From assembly GCA_040755295.1 (NCBI GenBank), contig JBFMBK010000007.1:99932-152092 (forward strand): a DNA stretch of 52,161 nucleotides, given 5' to 3'. The position numbers and the translations under genes were made by a program. Below the pieces are notes generated by a model that was given only the letters and a program-made list of their open reading frames with translations, was not told the DNA's origin and did not search any database. Of the stretch, positions 1 through 9,167 are shown one piece after another (within the stretch, counting starts at the first letter, position 1; every line of letters starts with the position of its first letter). The DNA is from Bacillota bacterium. GTDB lineage: Bacteria; Bacillota; Desulfotomaculia; Desulfotomaculales; Ammonificaceae.

Positions 1-1005
1 ATTGAGCGTGACGTTTCTGCCCTGGGAAGGGTCTTTTCCGAGGTTATCATAGCGGGTGATCCCGGGGTATACGGGGGGCTGGCCGATCGGGTGGTGAAGG
101 ATTTCTTTGAGGAGGCGGGGCCTTTGGCCGGGGTTCACGCCGGACTTTCTTTTGCAAGCCACGACCGGGTTTTTGTGGCTGCCTGCGACCTTCCCTTTAT
201 AGACGGCGAGATGGCGGCATTTATTGTGCAAAGACTGCAGGGGTATGACGCTTCGGTCCCCTGTGTGGGAGGCAGGCTTCAGCCCCTCTTTGCGGCCTAT
301 AAGAAATCGTGCCTGGCTCCGGTCAGCCGTTATCTTGAAAAAGGAGGCCGTCGGGTGGTGAGCTTTCTGGGTGAGGTCCGGGTCCGTTATCTTACGGAAA
401 TGGATTTTGCCGGGTGGCCGCACTCCGGCAGGGTGTTTTTTAATATAAACACCCCTGGTGAGTTCGAACGGTTAAATCATGATATAATCACTTCCGTGCC
501 GGTCGTGGGAGTGACGGGGTTTTCGCGTACGGGGAAGACGACTCTGCTTGAAAACCTGGTGGCATCCCTTGCTTCCTCCGGTTATCGGGCGGCCGTTTTA
601 AAGCACACGTGGCACGAGGTGCGTGATACAGGGGGTAAGGATACCGACCGCTTTATTAAGGCGGGCGCGGAGAAAACCGCACTGACCGGGCCGGGCGGCA
701 TATTATATTTTCAACGGGAAGGGCACCCGGCATTGGGGAAGGTTTTGAGTCTTATGGAGGATGGGGTGGATATCATACTGGTCGAGGGTTATAAAGAAGC
801 GCCTTTTGCCAAGATCCGGGTAATGGGTGAAACCGGAATCGATGGCGGGGAGGAGATCGGCTCCGGCGGAAGGACCGTGGCGGTCGTCGGTGAAACGGAC
901 GATGCCTCCCGCCGCGGGGTGCCTGTGTTTTCACGCGACGATATTAAGGGGATAAGCGGTTTTATCATCGGCCGTTTTTTAGCGCGGGGGGACAGGAATT
1001 GCTGA
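1..1005 (+). CDS. mobAB: MobA-MobB fusion, molybdenum cofactor guanylyltransferase / MobB GTPase (5' partial)
   Basis: The reading frame is open from the first base, so the gene starts left of the window and the MobA signature loop that normally opens the protein is missing. The visible N-terminal part matches the MobA nucleotidyltransferase fold, which attaches GMP to molybdopterin; the DLPFID stretch near bases 190-207 is its conserved metal and nucleotide region. From about base 490 a second domain starts with the P-loop GFSRTGKTT (about 520-545), followed by the LKHTWHE stretch typical of MobB, a GTP-binding adaptor in molybdenum cofactor maturation. Such fusions are known in Clostridia. 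The gene suggests molybdo- or tungstoenzymes in the host. It overlaps the next gene by 7 bases, so the two are probably co-transcribed. Confidence 0.9.
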   Translation: MERDVSALGRVFSEVIIAGDPGVYGGLADRVVKDFFEEAGPLAGVHAGLSFASHDRVFVAACDLPFIDGEMAAFIVQRLQGYDASVPCVGGRLQPLFAAYKKSCLAPVSRYLEKGGRRVVSFLGEVRVRYLTEMDFAGWPHSGRVFFNINTPGEFERLNHDIITSVPVVGVTGFSRTGKTTLLENLVASLASSGYRAAVLKHTWHEVRDTGGKDTDRFIKAGAEKTALTGPGGILYFQREGHPALGKVLSLMEDGVDIILVEGYKEAPFAKIRVMGETGIDGGEEIGSGGRTVAVVGETDDASRRGVPVFSRDDIKGISGFIIGRFLARGDRNC

Positions 1006-1523
1006 AGCTGTTGCGTCCGGACCTCTACCTTGGATCACTCTTCGATATTACACCGAAGATGCTCGAAGACCTGGGGATCAAGGCTTTGATCCTTGATCTC
1101 GACAACACGCTGGTGGTCCGGGGTGAAGAAAAGGCTGAACCGGAGGTATCGGAATGGCTTAAGGCATTGCAGGAGCGCGGTATCAAGCTCTGCATCGTGT
1201 CGAACAACTCGCGGGGGAAGGGCGGTAAAATCGCCCGCGCTCTGGGTTTACAGGGGGTATTCAGGGCTATAAAACCGTGGGGCAAACCGTTCCGGAAGGC
1301 GCTGCGGCTTTTGGGGGAGAAGGCCTCAAGTACCGCCATGGTAGGCGATCAGTTGTTTACGGATGTCTTGGGGGGAAACCGAATGGGACTTTACACCATA
1401 ATGGTCACCTCTCTGGGTGGTCCGGATTTTATCCTGACGCGGCTTATCATCCGAAAGTTGGAGCGAATCGTGTTATCCCGGCTCGGATACAAAAGTAACC
1501 TGTTCCGTGGGGTACGGGGGTGA
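999..1523 (+). CDS. yqeG: YqeG family HAD-IIIA type phosphatase
   Basis: A 174-residue HAD-superfamily protein. Motif I is LDLDNTLV with the two catalytic aspartates at residues 33 and 35; motif II is the serine of CIVSNNS; the motif III/IV region is MVGDQLFTDVLGG. Length and motif spacing fit the YqeG family of Firmicutes phosphatases (related to the GEP4 phosphatidylglycerophosphatase branch); the substrate in this organism is not shown by the sequence. The start is the TTG at 999, with a GGGGGACAGG ribosome site just upstream and a 7-base overlap with mobAB. Its stop overlaps the aroE start by 4 bases (GTGA), so mobAB, yqeG and aroE look like one unit. The yqeG-aroE pairing also occurs in Bacillus. 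Confidence 0.88.
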   Translation: MLKLLRPDLYLGSLFDITPKMLEDLGIKALILDLDNTLVVRGEEKAEPEVSEWLKALQERGIKLCIVSNNSRGKGGKIARALGLQGVFRAIKPWGKPFRKALRLLGEKASSTAMVGDQLFTDVLGGNRMGLYTIMVTSLGGPDFILTRLIIRKLERIVLSRLGYKSNLFRGVRG

Positions 1524-2404
1524 AGGTGATGGAAACGCCTTTGATAAACGGCAGGACAAGGGTTGTCGGTATCTTTGGGGATCCGGTGGAGCATACCTTT
1601 TCACCCGCGATGCACAACGCGGCATTTGCGGCTTTATGCCTGAATTTCGCATACCTCCCGTTTCGGGTGCGGAAAGAGGAGTTACCGGCGGCGGTAGCGG
1701 GATTAAGGGCGCTCGGTCTGGTCGGCGTAAACGTTACGGTGCCTCACAAAGAGGCGGTATTGCCCTACCTTGACGAGGTTACGCCCGAAGCAAAATTAAT
1801 AGGTGCGGTAAACACGGTTGTAAACCGTAACGGCAGGTTGACGGGGTATAATACCGACGCCACCGGTTTTCTGCGGGCGCTCAGGGAAGCGGGCTGTGAG
1901 CCTGCAGGCGCGGAAGCGGTAGTGCTCGGCGCCGGCGGGGCCGCAAGGGCGGTGTGTATGGCGCTTGGAATGGCCGGCGCGCGCCGGATTGTGGTCTTTA
2001 ACAGAACGTACGAACGCGCACAGGCACTTTCACGAGAGGTGCAGGCAAACACGGAAACCACGGCGGTCGCCCTGCCCTGGGAAGATCTGAACAAACGCAA
2101 AGCCGATGTTTTTCAGGCTGCGGGCGTTGTGATTCAGACGACGAGCATAGGGATGCACCCTGAAAAGTCGGCTTGCCCCGCGGTATCGCCGGCAGCCTTC
2201 CGGAAAAACCAGTTGGTGGTGGACCTTATCTATAACCCCGTGGAAACACGTTTTCTTCAAATGGCGGCCGAGGCGGGCGCCGCAACGCAAAACGGTTTAC
2301 GGATGCTGCTTTATCAAGGGATTGCGGCCTTCGAGCTGTGGACGGGCAGTTCACCGCCGGAAGAGATAATGCTGCAGGGCCTTGCCGCAATGAAAGGCGC
2401 TTAA
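1520..2404 (+). CDS. aroE: Shikimate dehydrogenase
   Basis: A 294-residue NADP-dependent shikimate dehydrogenase, which reduces 3-dehydroshikimate to shikimate in the cytoplasm. The substrate-binding segment is HTFSPAMHNAAF (residues 25-36). The catalytic lysine is K77 in NVTVPHKEAV, and its partner aspartate is D113 in GYNTDATGF. The dinucleotide-binding loop is VLGAGGAARAV (about 135-145), followed by NRT for NADP. The start is GTG at 1520, overlapping the yqeG stop; a second in-frame ATG lies three codons in. Length is normal for the family. The remaining shikimate genes follow after a 450-base gap, so aroE probably has separate transcription from aroC-aroK-aroB. Confidence 0.95.
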   Translation: MKVMETPLINGRTRVVGIFGDPVEHTFSPAMHNAAFAALCLNFAYLPFRVRKEELPAAVAGLRALGLVGVNVTVPHKEAVLPYLDEVTPEAKLIGAVNTVVNRNGRLTGYNTDATGFLRALREAGCEPAGAEAVVLGAGGAARAVCMALGMAGARRIVVFNRTYERAQALSREVQANTETTAVALPWEDLNKRKADVFQAAGVVIQTTSIGMHPEKSACPAVSPAAFRKNQLVVDLIYNPVETRFLQMAAEAGAATQNGLRMLLYQGIAAFELWTGSSPPEEIMLQGLAAMKGA

Positions 2405-2855
2405 TAGTACCGTCCGGCGAACTTCGACGGTATTGCTGACGGGGCTTGTTCATCGATAAAAGGGGAAAACCAACCGGGTATACCGGTCGTGATTTTGGTT
2501 CCCATAAAACCTAAAAGGACGTTCCATTAATAGCACGATATGCCAGACGGATACCTGTTGCAGGATTTTTGTTAACTTTAACGAAATATTGTAGAAACTG
2601 GCTGAATGAGAGCGGCAAAACCTCTTAACCATGAGGAATTATTGACTCTCTCTTGAAAAACAGGTTAATAAGGCTTTTAAAGAATCTCGGAGACCGCGAA
2701 AAACAACCCAGCACTTAATGAAGAGTTGATACGCACCGATTTGAGTGCCGAGGGAGGGTGAGGATGGCCGGCGCGGAGCTGAATTAAAGGTTGGAGGTCC
2801 TCCAAACTGGCCAGGCGTGGTTTTGTAGGGGTCTCCCGGGAGGAAGGAGTAAAAT
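2405..2855 (+). other. 451-base gap: promoter and possible structured leader of aroC
   Basis: No convincing protein-coding frame lies here. A promoter-like pair is at 2642-2670, leaving a leader of about 180 bases before aroC. Within the leader, GCAC/GTGC can pair near 2733-2748. A tight hairpin TTGGAG-GTC-CTCCAA lies at 2791-2805, enclosed by the complementary pentamers TGGCC (2765-2769) and GGCCA (2809-2813). I could not match it to a T-box (no GGTGG-ACCGCG antiterminator word) or to another riboswitch I know. Confidence 0.5.
2642..2670 (+). promoter_or_regulatory. Putative sigma-A promoter for aroC-aroK-aroB
   Basis: TTGACT at 2642-2647 and TTAATA at 2665-2670 are separated by 17 bases. 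The -35 box is close to consensus and the -10 box is weaker. It lies about 185 bases upstream of the aroC start. Confidence 0.45.
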
Positions 2856-4025
2856 ATGGATCTCCGTTACCTTACGGCGGGGGAGTCACACGGTCCCGCC
2901 CTTATGGCGATTATTGAAGGAATGACGTCCGGCCTTAAACTGACGGCCGATTATATTAACAGGCAACTGATAAGGCGCCAGGGAGGCTACGGCCGTGGGG
3001 GGCGGCAGAAGATAGAAAAGGACGAAGTGGAGATCCTGAGCGGGGTGCGCGGCGGGTACACGCTCGGTTCCCCGATCGCGCTCAAGATCGTAAACCGGGA
3101 CTGGGTGAATTGGCACCGCGTGATGGCGGCGGATGCCGCGGCCCGCGTCGATGAGCGCGTAGTGACCCGGCCGCGTCCCGGACATGCGGACTTGGCGGGA
3201 GCGCTGAAATACGGACACCGCGACATCAGGAACGTCCTGGAGCGTTCCAGCGCCCGGGAGACCGCGGCCCGCGTCGCCGTGGGCAGCATCGCCAGGAGAT
3301 TTCTGGAAGAGCTGGGAATTGAGGTTGCCGGACAGGTCTTGAGCATCGGGCCGGTGCAGGTAGAGGCCATGGATGGGCTACCGGCGGAAATCCGGGGGAA
3401 GGTTGAAGATTCACCGGTATCTTGCCCGGACGAGAAAGGCGGCAAGTTGATGGTGGAGGCGATTGACCGGACAAAGGCCGCCGGAGACTCGCTCGGCGGT
3501 GTTTTTGAGGTGCGGGTTTTCGGGGCGCCGCCGGGCTTGGGCAGTTTTGTGCAGTGGGACCGCAGGCTCGATGGGCGTCTTGCTCAGGCGGTGATGAGCA
3601 TCCAGGCGATCAAAGGGGTGGAAATAGGACTTGGATTTGCGGCGGCAGGTTTTCCGGGGTCGATGGTTCAGGACGAGATTTTCTACGATCCGGCCTGCGG
3701 TTTTCATCGTGAGACAAATCGCTCCGGCGGGGTCGAGGGAGGAATGACGAACGGTGAGCCTGTTGTTGTCCGTGCGGCGATGAAACCCATACCCACGCTG
3801 GCCAAACCGCTTCGGAGCGTGGACCTTCACACTGCTGAACCCGTGCAGGCGTCATACGAGCGTTCGGATGTATGCGCGGTGCCGGCCGCCTGTGTAATCG
3901 CCGAAGCGGTCATAGCATGGGAAATGGCGCGGGCCTGTATGGAAAAGTTCCAGGGCGATACATTAAAAGAAGTGAAACTAAACTTGGCAGGATACAGAGA
4001 ACGGATAAGGCTGGTGGAGCTGTGA
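2856..4025 (+). CDS. aroC: Chorismate synthase
   Basis: A 389-residue chorismate synthase, the FMN-dependent enzyme that removes phosphate from 5-enolpyruvylshikimate-3-phosphate to give chorismate. The family opening is visible as [11 protein letters not shown] (residues 6-16, catalytic His12). The central signature includes [17 protein letters not shown] followed by [14 protein letters not shown]. Length is normal. The ATG at 2856 follows a strong GGAAGGAG site. The stop overlaps the GTG start of aroK by 4 bases, showing translational coupling. Confidence 0.96.
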   Translation: MDLRYLTAGESHGPALMAIIEGMTSGLKLTADYINRQLIRRQGGYGRGGRQKIEKDEVEILSGVRGGYTLGSPIALKIVNRDWVNWHRVMAADAAARVDERVVTRPRPGHADLAGALKYGHRDIRNVLERSSARETAARVAVGSIARRFLEELGIEVAGQVLSIGPVQVEAMDGLPAEIRGKVEDSPVSCPDEKGGKLMVEAIDRTKAAGDSLGGVFEVRVFGAPPGLGSFVQWDRRLDGRLAQAVMSIQAIKGVEIGLGFAAAGFPGSMVQDEIFYDPACGFHRETNRSGGVEGGMTNGEPVVVRAAMKPIPTLAKPLRSVDLHTAEPVQASYERSDVCAVPAACVIAEAVIAWEMARACMEKFQGDTLKEVKLNLAGYRERIRLVEL

Positions 4026-4540
4026 AAAATGTCGTCATAATCGGGTTTATGGGTACGGGCAAAACCGCGGTGGGCAAACGGCTCGCACGCCTTCTCGGAT
4101 GGAAGTTCGTGGACACCGACGCGGAGATAGAGCAGTTGGCCGGGAAAAGCATCCCCCAGATCTTTGCGGAGGACGGCGAGGTGCGTTTCAGGTCGGAAGA
4201 GAATCTTATCTGCCGGCGGCTGGCCTTCCGTTCCGGGCTTGTCATCGCCACCGGGGGAGGGATGGTTCTTAACCCGGAAAACGTTGGGCTCCTGCGGCAG
4301 AATGGGATTTTTATCAGGCTTTACGCCGATCCGGAGGTAATTATTGAGCGGGTTAAGGCGAAACAAAGAAGACGGCCCCTTCTCAAAGGGGATGTGAAAG
4401 AAAAGGTACAGGAACTTCTGGCGCAGCGGGCATCGGCGTATGATATCGCCGAGTTTACCGTGGATACCGGAAAGCAGGGGCCCGACCAGTCGGCACGCAT
4501 AATTTTCGAGCATCTCCAGGGGAAGGGTCAATTAACATGA
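4022..4540 (+). CDS. aroK: Shikimate kinase
   Basis: A 172-residue shikimate kinase, which phosphorylates the 3-hydroxyl of shikimate. The P-loop is GFMGTGKT (residues 8-15). The DTD motif (31-33) and the arginine of RFRSEEN bind shikimate, the ATGGGMV loop follows, and QRRRPLL forms the lid. I chose the GTG at 4022, which overlaps the aroC stop and places the P-loop at the usual position; an in-frame start 150 bases upstream would lie wholly inside aroC. It is the middle gene of aroC-aroK-aroB. Confidence 0.94.
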   Translation: MKNVVIIGFMGTGKTAVGKRLARLLGWKFVDTDAEIEQLAGKSIPQIFAEDGEVRFRSEENLICRRLAFRSGLVIATGGGMVLNPENVGLLRQNGIFIRLYADPEVIIERVKAKQRRRPLLKGDVKEKVQELLAQRASAYDIAEFTVDTGKQGPDQSARIIFEHLQGKGQLT

Positions 4541-4603
4541 GATAGAGCTCCCGCTCTTAAGGAAAAAAACTGACTTAGAGCCGCCTTCCGGAGGCCGCGA
4601 AAA

Positions 4604-5749
4604 GTGAGCCTGACAGAATCAGGCGACGTTTTGCATATATCTTCCGGGGAAAGGACCGTATCGGTGAGGGAAGTTAAGGTTGAACTGGGGCCGCGGAGTT
4701 ATACGATTTATGTCGCAGCAGGAACGCTTGGGGATTTCGGGTACTACGCCGGGCGTCACCTTGCGGGCAAACGGATAATGGTTGTCACGAACCCCACGGT
4801 GGGAGGGCTTTACGGGGAGGTCCTGCGCCGGAGCTTGACATCCGCGGGATTCACGGTGATCTGGGCGGAGATTCCCGACGGTGAAGCTTATAAAAACCTG
4901 AGCACCGTGGCGGGTCTTTACGACGCCGCCCTTGACGGGGGGGTGGAACGGGGGGACGCGGTGGTCGCGCTTGGCGGGGGCGTGGTCGGCGATATCGCCG
5001 GCTTTCTGGCGGCCACTTACATGCGGGGTGTAGCGCTGGTCCAGGTACCGACCACGCTCCTGGCCCAGGTGGACTCGAGCGTAGGCGGTAAAGTCGGGGT
5101 GAATCACCCGCGGGCTAAGAACATCATCGGCGCCTTCTATCAGCCGTTTTTTGTGTTTATTGATGTCCGGACGCTTGCCTCGCTGCCCGACAGAGAGGTC
5201 CGGGCGGGACTCGCCGAGGTGATTAAGTACGGTGTGATCAAGGACGCCGAATTCTTCCAATGGCTTGAAACGAATATCGAAAGGCTGTTGAAGCTGGAAC
5301 CTCCCGCGCTTGAATACGCCGTGTCGGTGTCCTGCCGTATTAAGGCGGCGGTGGTTTCCGCCGATGAAAAGGAAGAAGGGATTCGTGCCATCCTTAACTT
5401 CGGGCACACAGTCGGACATGCTCTTGAGGCGGTAACCGTTTACCATCGTTTTGTGCACGGCGAAGCGGTGGGGGTCGGCATGGCGGCGGCGGGAAGGTTG
5501 GCGGCGGACCTGGGCTTTTTCGACAAAACCGGGGTCGAGAGCATAACCGCCCTTATAAACCGTGCAGGCCTGCCGAGTGAAATTCCACCGGATATCCCGA
5601 TAGAAGAACTTTTAGAAGCTGTGCACCGAGATAAAAAGGTATCCGACAGTCAGTTAACTTTTGTTTTTCCGGAAGCCATCGGGCGGGTACGGATCGTCCG
5701 CGGTGTACCGGTTGCGGCTGTGCGGGCGGTTGTTACGGCGTCGAAGTAA
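4604..5749 (+). CDS. aroB: 3-dehydroquinate synthase
   Basis: A 381-residue NAD- and zinc-dependent 3-dehydroquinate synthase, the second step of the shikimate pathway. Visible motifs are DGEAYKNL, the NAD-binding GGGVVGDIAGFLAATYMRG, and the metal-ligand segments AEVIKYGVI, NFGHTVGHALE and HRFVHGEAVG. The start is GTG at 4604 behind GGAGGCCGCGAAAA. About 20 extra N-terminal residues precede the core, so a slightly later start is possible. It lies 63 bases after aroK and 23 bases before pilB, so the aro and pilus genes may share a transcript. Confidence 0.95.
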   Translation: MSLTESGDVLHISSGERTVSVREVKVELGPRSYTIYVAAGTLGDFGYYAGRHLAGKRIMVVTNPTVGGLYGEVLRRSLTSAGFTVIWAEIPDGEAYKNLSTVAGLYDAALDGGVERGDAVVALGGGVVGDIAGFLAATYMRGVALVQVPTTLLAQVDSSVGGKVGVNHPRAKNIIGAFYQPFFVFIDVRTLASLPDREVRAGLAEVIKYGVIKDAEFFQWLETNIERLLKLEPPALEYAVSVSCRIKAAVVSADEKEEGIRAILNFGHTVGHALEAVTVYHRFVHGEAVGVGMAAAGRLAADLGFFDKTGVESITALINRAGLPSEIPPDIPIEELLEAVHRDKKVSDSQLTFVFPEAIGRVRIVRGVPVAAVRAVVTASK

Positions 5750-5772
5750 GTTTGGTAAACGGGGGCATTAAG

Positions 5773-7479
5773 ATGGCTTTAGCCAGAGGACAACGGCGGC
5801 TTTTAGGCGATTTTCTTTTAGAAAACAAGCTCATTACGCCGGCGCAGCTTCAGGAAGGGTTGAAGCTGCAGCAGAAGACCGGCGAACGGCTTGGGAAGAC
5901 GCTGGTTGACCTCGGTTATGTTTCCCAGGAAGACATCGTGGATATTCTGCAGTGCCAGCTCGGAATACCCCAGGTAAACCTCAGCGCTACGAAAATAAAC
6001 CCCCTTTTGTTCGATAGTGTTCCGGAAAACCTCGTGCGCCGGCACAAGGTCATTCCGGTTAAAAAGGAAGGAAACAAGTTGACCGTCGCGTTGGTCGACC
6101 CTCTTAACATGGTGGCGATCGACGACCTTCACCTCGCTACGGGCCTGGAAATTGAGCCGCTGCTGGCTACTGAGAGGGAAATCGACAGCGCGATACAACG
6201 ATACTTCGAACTGCCCGGGCTCGGCAAGGCGATGGAGGAGTTGGAGGTAACCGAAATCGCGCAGATGGAGGCGGTAAACCTCGACGGGCGTGAAGAATCG
6301 ATAGGAGATGAAGCACCCATCGTACGCCTGGCCAACTCACTGGTCATCCAGGCGATAAACGACCAGGCCAGCGACATCCACATCGAGCCCCAGCAGGAGA
6401 ACGTACGGATAAGGTTTCGCGTCGACGGAATGCTGCGGGAGGCGACGACCCTGTCACGCAAGTTCAGGGCGCCTCTGATTTCGCGGATTAAAATAATGGC
6501 CGGCATGGATATCGCCGAGCGCAGGACCCCTCAGGACGGCCGCATTCAGATCCGCTACCAGGAACGTGATGTTGACCTGCGTGTTTCCACCATGCCTACG
6601 GTTTTCGGGGAAAAGGCGGTCCTCCGGATTCTGGATAAAGGGAAAATGCTTCTCCGGATCGACCAATTGGGTTTCCAGGAGGAGAACTTGAGCCGCTTTA
6701 AGGAGATTATCCGGCATTCTTACGGCATGATCCTGATTACGGGACCGACCGGCAGCGGAAAAACCACCACGCTCTACGGCGTGTTGTCGGAGATCAACTC
6801 GCCGGAGTTGAACGTGATAACCATCGAGGATCCCGTTGAGTACCTTCTGGCGGGTGTGAATCAGGTTCAGGTCAATACGAAGGCGGGGCTGACCTTCGCG
6901 CGCGGTCTGCGTTCGATGCTGCGCCAGGACCCCGATATTGTAATGGTCGGGGAGATCAGGGACGCCGAAACCGCCGAGATAGCGGTGCGCGCGGCGATGA
7001 CGGGACACCTGGTCCTTTCGACGATGCACACAAATGACGCCGCGGGCGCCGTAGCGCGGCTTTTGGACATGGGAATAGAACCGTTCCTGGTCGCTTCGAC
7101 GCTGATCGGAGTTACGGCGCAGCGGCTTGTACGGATGGTGTGTCCCCGGTGCCGGGAGGCTTACCAACCTGAGACGGGAGCGCCCGAACGCTTCTTCATG
7201 GGAATGGGGCCTTCCGATCCCGTGACCGTTTACCGGGCAAAGGGATGCCGGTACTGTGACAATGCCGGTTATCGAAGGCGGACAAGCATCTGTGAGGTGC
7301 TGCCGGTAACGCCTGCCATCAAGGAAATGGTCATCAGGAAGATGCCTGCTTCTGTAATTCGGCGGCAGGCGGTAGCCGAGGGGATGCGAACCCTTCAGGA
7401 AGACGGGATCCAGAAAGCCCTGGAAGGGACTACCACCATTAAAGAGGTCATGCGGGTGGCGTACTTGGAGGATAGTTAA
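5773..7479 (+). CDS. pilB: Type IV pilus assembly ATPase PilB
   Basis: A 568-residue GspE/PilB-type hexameric ATPase that powers pilus extension at the inner face of the membrane. It begins with an MshEN-type N-terminal domain (about residues 1-150, with LGDFLLENKLITPAQL). Walker A is GPTGSGKTT (about 326-334), Walker B and the Asp-box region contain VMVGEIRDAET (about 389), and the histidine segment is TGHLVLSTMHTND. A zinc-binding four-cysteine insert is visible as CPRC and CRYC. I chose the ATG at 5773 behind ACGGGGGCA; an in-frame TTG at 5752 has no good ribosome site. It opens a pilus gene cluster extending to 19820. Confidence 0.94.
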   Translation: MALARGQRRLLGDFLLENKLITPAQLQEGLKLQQKTGERLGKTLVDLGYVSQEDIVDILQCQLGIPQVNLSATKINPLLFDSVPENLVRRHKVIPVKKEGNKLTVALVDPLNMVAIDDLHLATGLEIEPLLATEREIDSAIQRYFELPGLGKAMEELEVTEIAQMEAVNLDGREESIGDEAPIVRLANSLVIQAINDQASDIHIEPQQENVRIRFRVDGMLREATTLSRKFRAPLISRIKIMAGMDIAERRTPQDGRIQIRYQERDVDLRVSTMPTVFGEKAVLRILDKGKMLLRIDQLGFQEENLSRFKEIIRHSYGMILITGPTGSGKTTTLYGVLSEINSPELNVITIEDPVEYLLAGVNQVQVNTKAGLTFARGLRSMLRQDPDIVMVGEIRDAETAEIAVRAAMTGHLVLSTMHTNDAAGAVARLLDMGIEPFLVASTLIGVTAQRLVRMVCPRCREAYQPETGAPERFFMGMGPSDPVTVYRAKGCRYCDNAGYRRRTSICEVLPVTPAIKEMVIRKMPASVIRRQAVAEGMRTLQEDGIQKALEGTTTIKEVMRVAYLEDS

Positions 7480-7821
7480 ACAGTAGATAGTAGGTGTGAG
7501 TTTTCAGTAACGAGTTGCGAGTTGCGAGTCACGAGTCATGAGTCGCGGGTCACGAGTTACGAGTCACGAGTTGCGAGTCACGAGTCACAAATCATGAGTC
7601 ACGAGTAAAGACTCCTTTACTCTTGGCTCCTGTTGTCAGACCTCGGACGTTGAACCTATTTGTTAGGGAGTTGCCCATGCCGCCCAAGGCGGCACCACGA
7701 TGAAAATGAGACCCGTAAGCTTGAAACTTAGAAGCAGTAGCCGTTAACCGGTATTTGTTTTATTATCCATGGCGTCCTTGGCGCCTTGGCGGTTGATTTT
7801 ATTTAGGGAGGGGTACTTAAG
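7480..7821 (+). other. 342-base gap made of degenerate word repeats
   Basis: No gene is seen. After the heptamer array (7511-7608) come a TTGAACC-type word near 7647-7657, a segment at 7678-7706 that resembles 23841-23870 (CGCC-AAGGCGG-ACCACGA), and a TTGGCG array at 7770-7796 related to 19955-19976. A GGGAGGGG site for pilT closes the gap. Confidence 0.6.
7511..7608. repeat. Heptamer tandem array, about 14 units of CGAGTYR
   Basis: Fourteen successive 7-base units read CGAGTTG, CGAGTCA, TGAGTCG, CGGGTCA, CGAGTTA and similar, mostly varying at units' positions 1, 6 and 7. There are no unique spacers, which argues against CRISPR. Related words appear at 21828-21855 and, as the opposite strand, at 31561-31610. 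Confidence 0.9.
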
Positions 7822-8946
7822 ATGTTAATACCCGATATCCATATACTCTTAAATCTGGCGGTGGAGCAGAAGGCTTCGGATATTCACCTGACGGTTGCCG
7901 TGCCTCCGGTTTTCCGGATCAACGGCGAACTTGTTCCCCTGAGTCTGGACATGGAGGGACAATTGACTCCCCGTGTCACCGGCAGCGAGCTGAAGGGGGA
8001 GGAAGAGGGCATCCAGACGCTCACCCGGGAGGATGTCGAGGACCTGGTGCGGCAGTTGATGACCGAGCATCAGTTAAAACGCTTTGCGGAAATCGGTGAG
8101 GTCGATTTCGCTTACGGAGTATCGGGCCTTGGGCGCTTCCGGATTAACTGCTTTAAGCAGCGCGGCAGCCCGGCGGTGGCCATCCGCGTCTTAAACACCC
8201 GTGTGCCGGCGATCGCCGACCTCGGACTGCCCGATGTGCTCGCGCACTTGGCGCGGCGCCCCCACGGGCTCGTCCTGGTGACCGGGGCGGCTGGAAGCGG
8301 TAAATCTACAACCCTCGCGGCAATGGTCAACCTGATCAACCGGGAGCGGCGCTGCCACATTCTGACCCTCGAAGATCCCATTGAGTATCTGCACCGTCAC
8401 AACCGCTCGATTGTAAACCAGCGCGAAATCGAAGACGACACCAGGAGCTTCGCCACCGCGTTGAGGGCGGCCCTGCGCGAAGACCCCGACGTGATAATGG
8501 TCGGTGAGATGCGCGATCTCGAAACCACCGCCATCACCGTCACCGCCGCCGAAACCGGCCACTTAGTATTGGCCACGATGCACACCCCCAACGCCGCGTT
8601 TACCATAGACCGCATCATCGACGTCTTTCCGCCGCACCAACAAGGGCAGGTGCGGATTCAGCTTGCCGGCGCTATGCAGGGGATTATCGCCCAGCAGCTT
8701 CTCCCGCGCGCAGATAAGAAAGGCCGCGTTGTCGCGGTTGAAGTGCTGATTGCGACACCGGCGGTGCGGAATCTCATCCGCGAAGGAAAGACGCAGCAGA
8801 TCCCCACTCTTATACAGACTGGGAGCCGGTACGGAATGATATCTTTCGACCAGAGCCTGAAGAGCCTCAGCGCACGGGGCTTTATTACGAAGGAACAGAT
8901 GTTCTCCCGTGTCGAGGATTCGGAGGCCTTGCTGCGGGGAACTTAA
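7822..8946 (+). CDS. pilT: Type IV pilus retraction ATPase PilT
   Basis: A 374-residue PilT-type ATPase that disassembles the pilus and drives twitching. The N-terminal PAS-like part opens with EQKASDIHLTVAVPP. Walker A is GAAGSGKST (about residues 155-163), the Asp box is EDPIEYLH, Walker B is VGEMRDLET, and the His box is TGHLVLATMHT. It lacks the four-cysteine insert of PilB, as expected for PilT. A stretch of about 25 residues near 50-75 (RVTGSELKGEEEGIQ) looks like an insertion relative to typical PilT. The ATG at 7822 follows GGGAGGGG. The repeat-filled gap separates it from pilB. Confidence 0.92.
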   Translation: MLIPDIHILLNLAVEQKASDIHLTVAVPPVFRINGELVPLSLDMEGQLTPRVTGSELKGEEEGIQTLTREDVEDLVRQLMTEHQLKRFAEIGEVDFAYGVSGLGRFRINCFKQRGSPAVAIRVLNTRVPAIADLGLPDVLAHLARRPHGLVLVTGAAGSGKSTTLAAMVNLINRERRCHILTLEDPIEYLHRHNRSIVNQREIEDDTRSFATALRAALREDPDVIMVGEMRDLETTAITVTAAETGHLVLATMHTPNAAFTIDRIIDVFPPHQQGQVRIQLAGAMQGIIAQQLLPRADKKGRVVAVEVLIATPAVRNLIREGKTQQIPTLIQTGSRYGMISFDQSLKSLSARGFITKEQMFSRVEDSEALLRGT

Positions 8947-9167
8947 AAACTCCAAAAATCAAGCAGGAAAACCGTAATTTCTGCCGAATCTTTCCTATGA
9001 GAAAGGTTATTACCACCACCAGGTCGATAATAAGCAATGGTCTATAAAATGTCGCCCATAATTTGTCTATTTAAATTAACATTGTCTGATTAATTACAAT
9101 TATGAACGCCTTTGAGGGGGTTCATTTTAATTGTTGGAGGGAATTTGAGGAATTGGTCGGAAGTTTG

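Noticed and set aside
2690-2855. T-box leader before aroC
   Set aside because: No AGGGTGGNACCGCG antiterminator, no terminator with T run and no specifier layout could be placed.
7511-7608. CRISPR array
   Set aside because: Units are 7 bases long with no unique spacers, and no cas gene is in the window.
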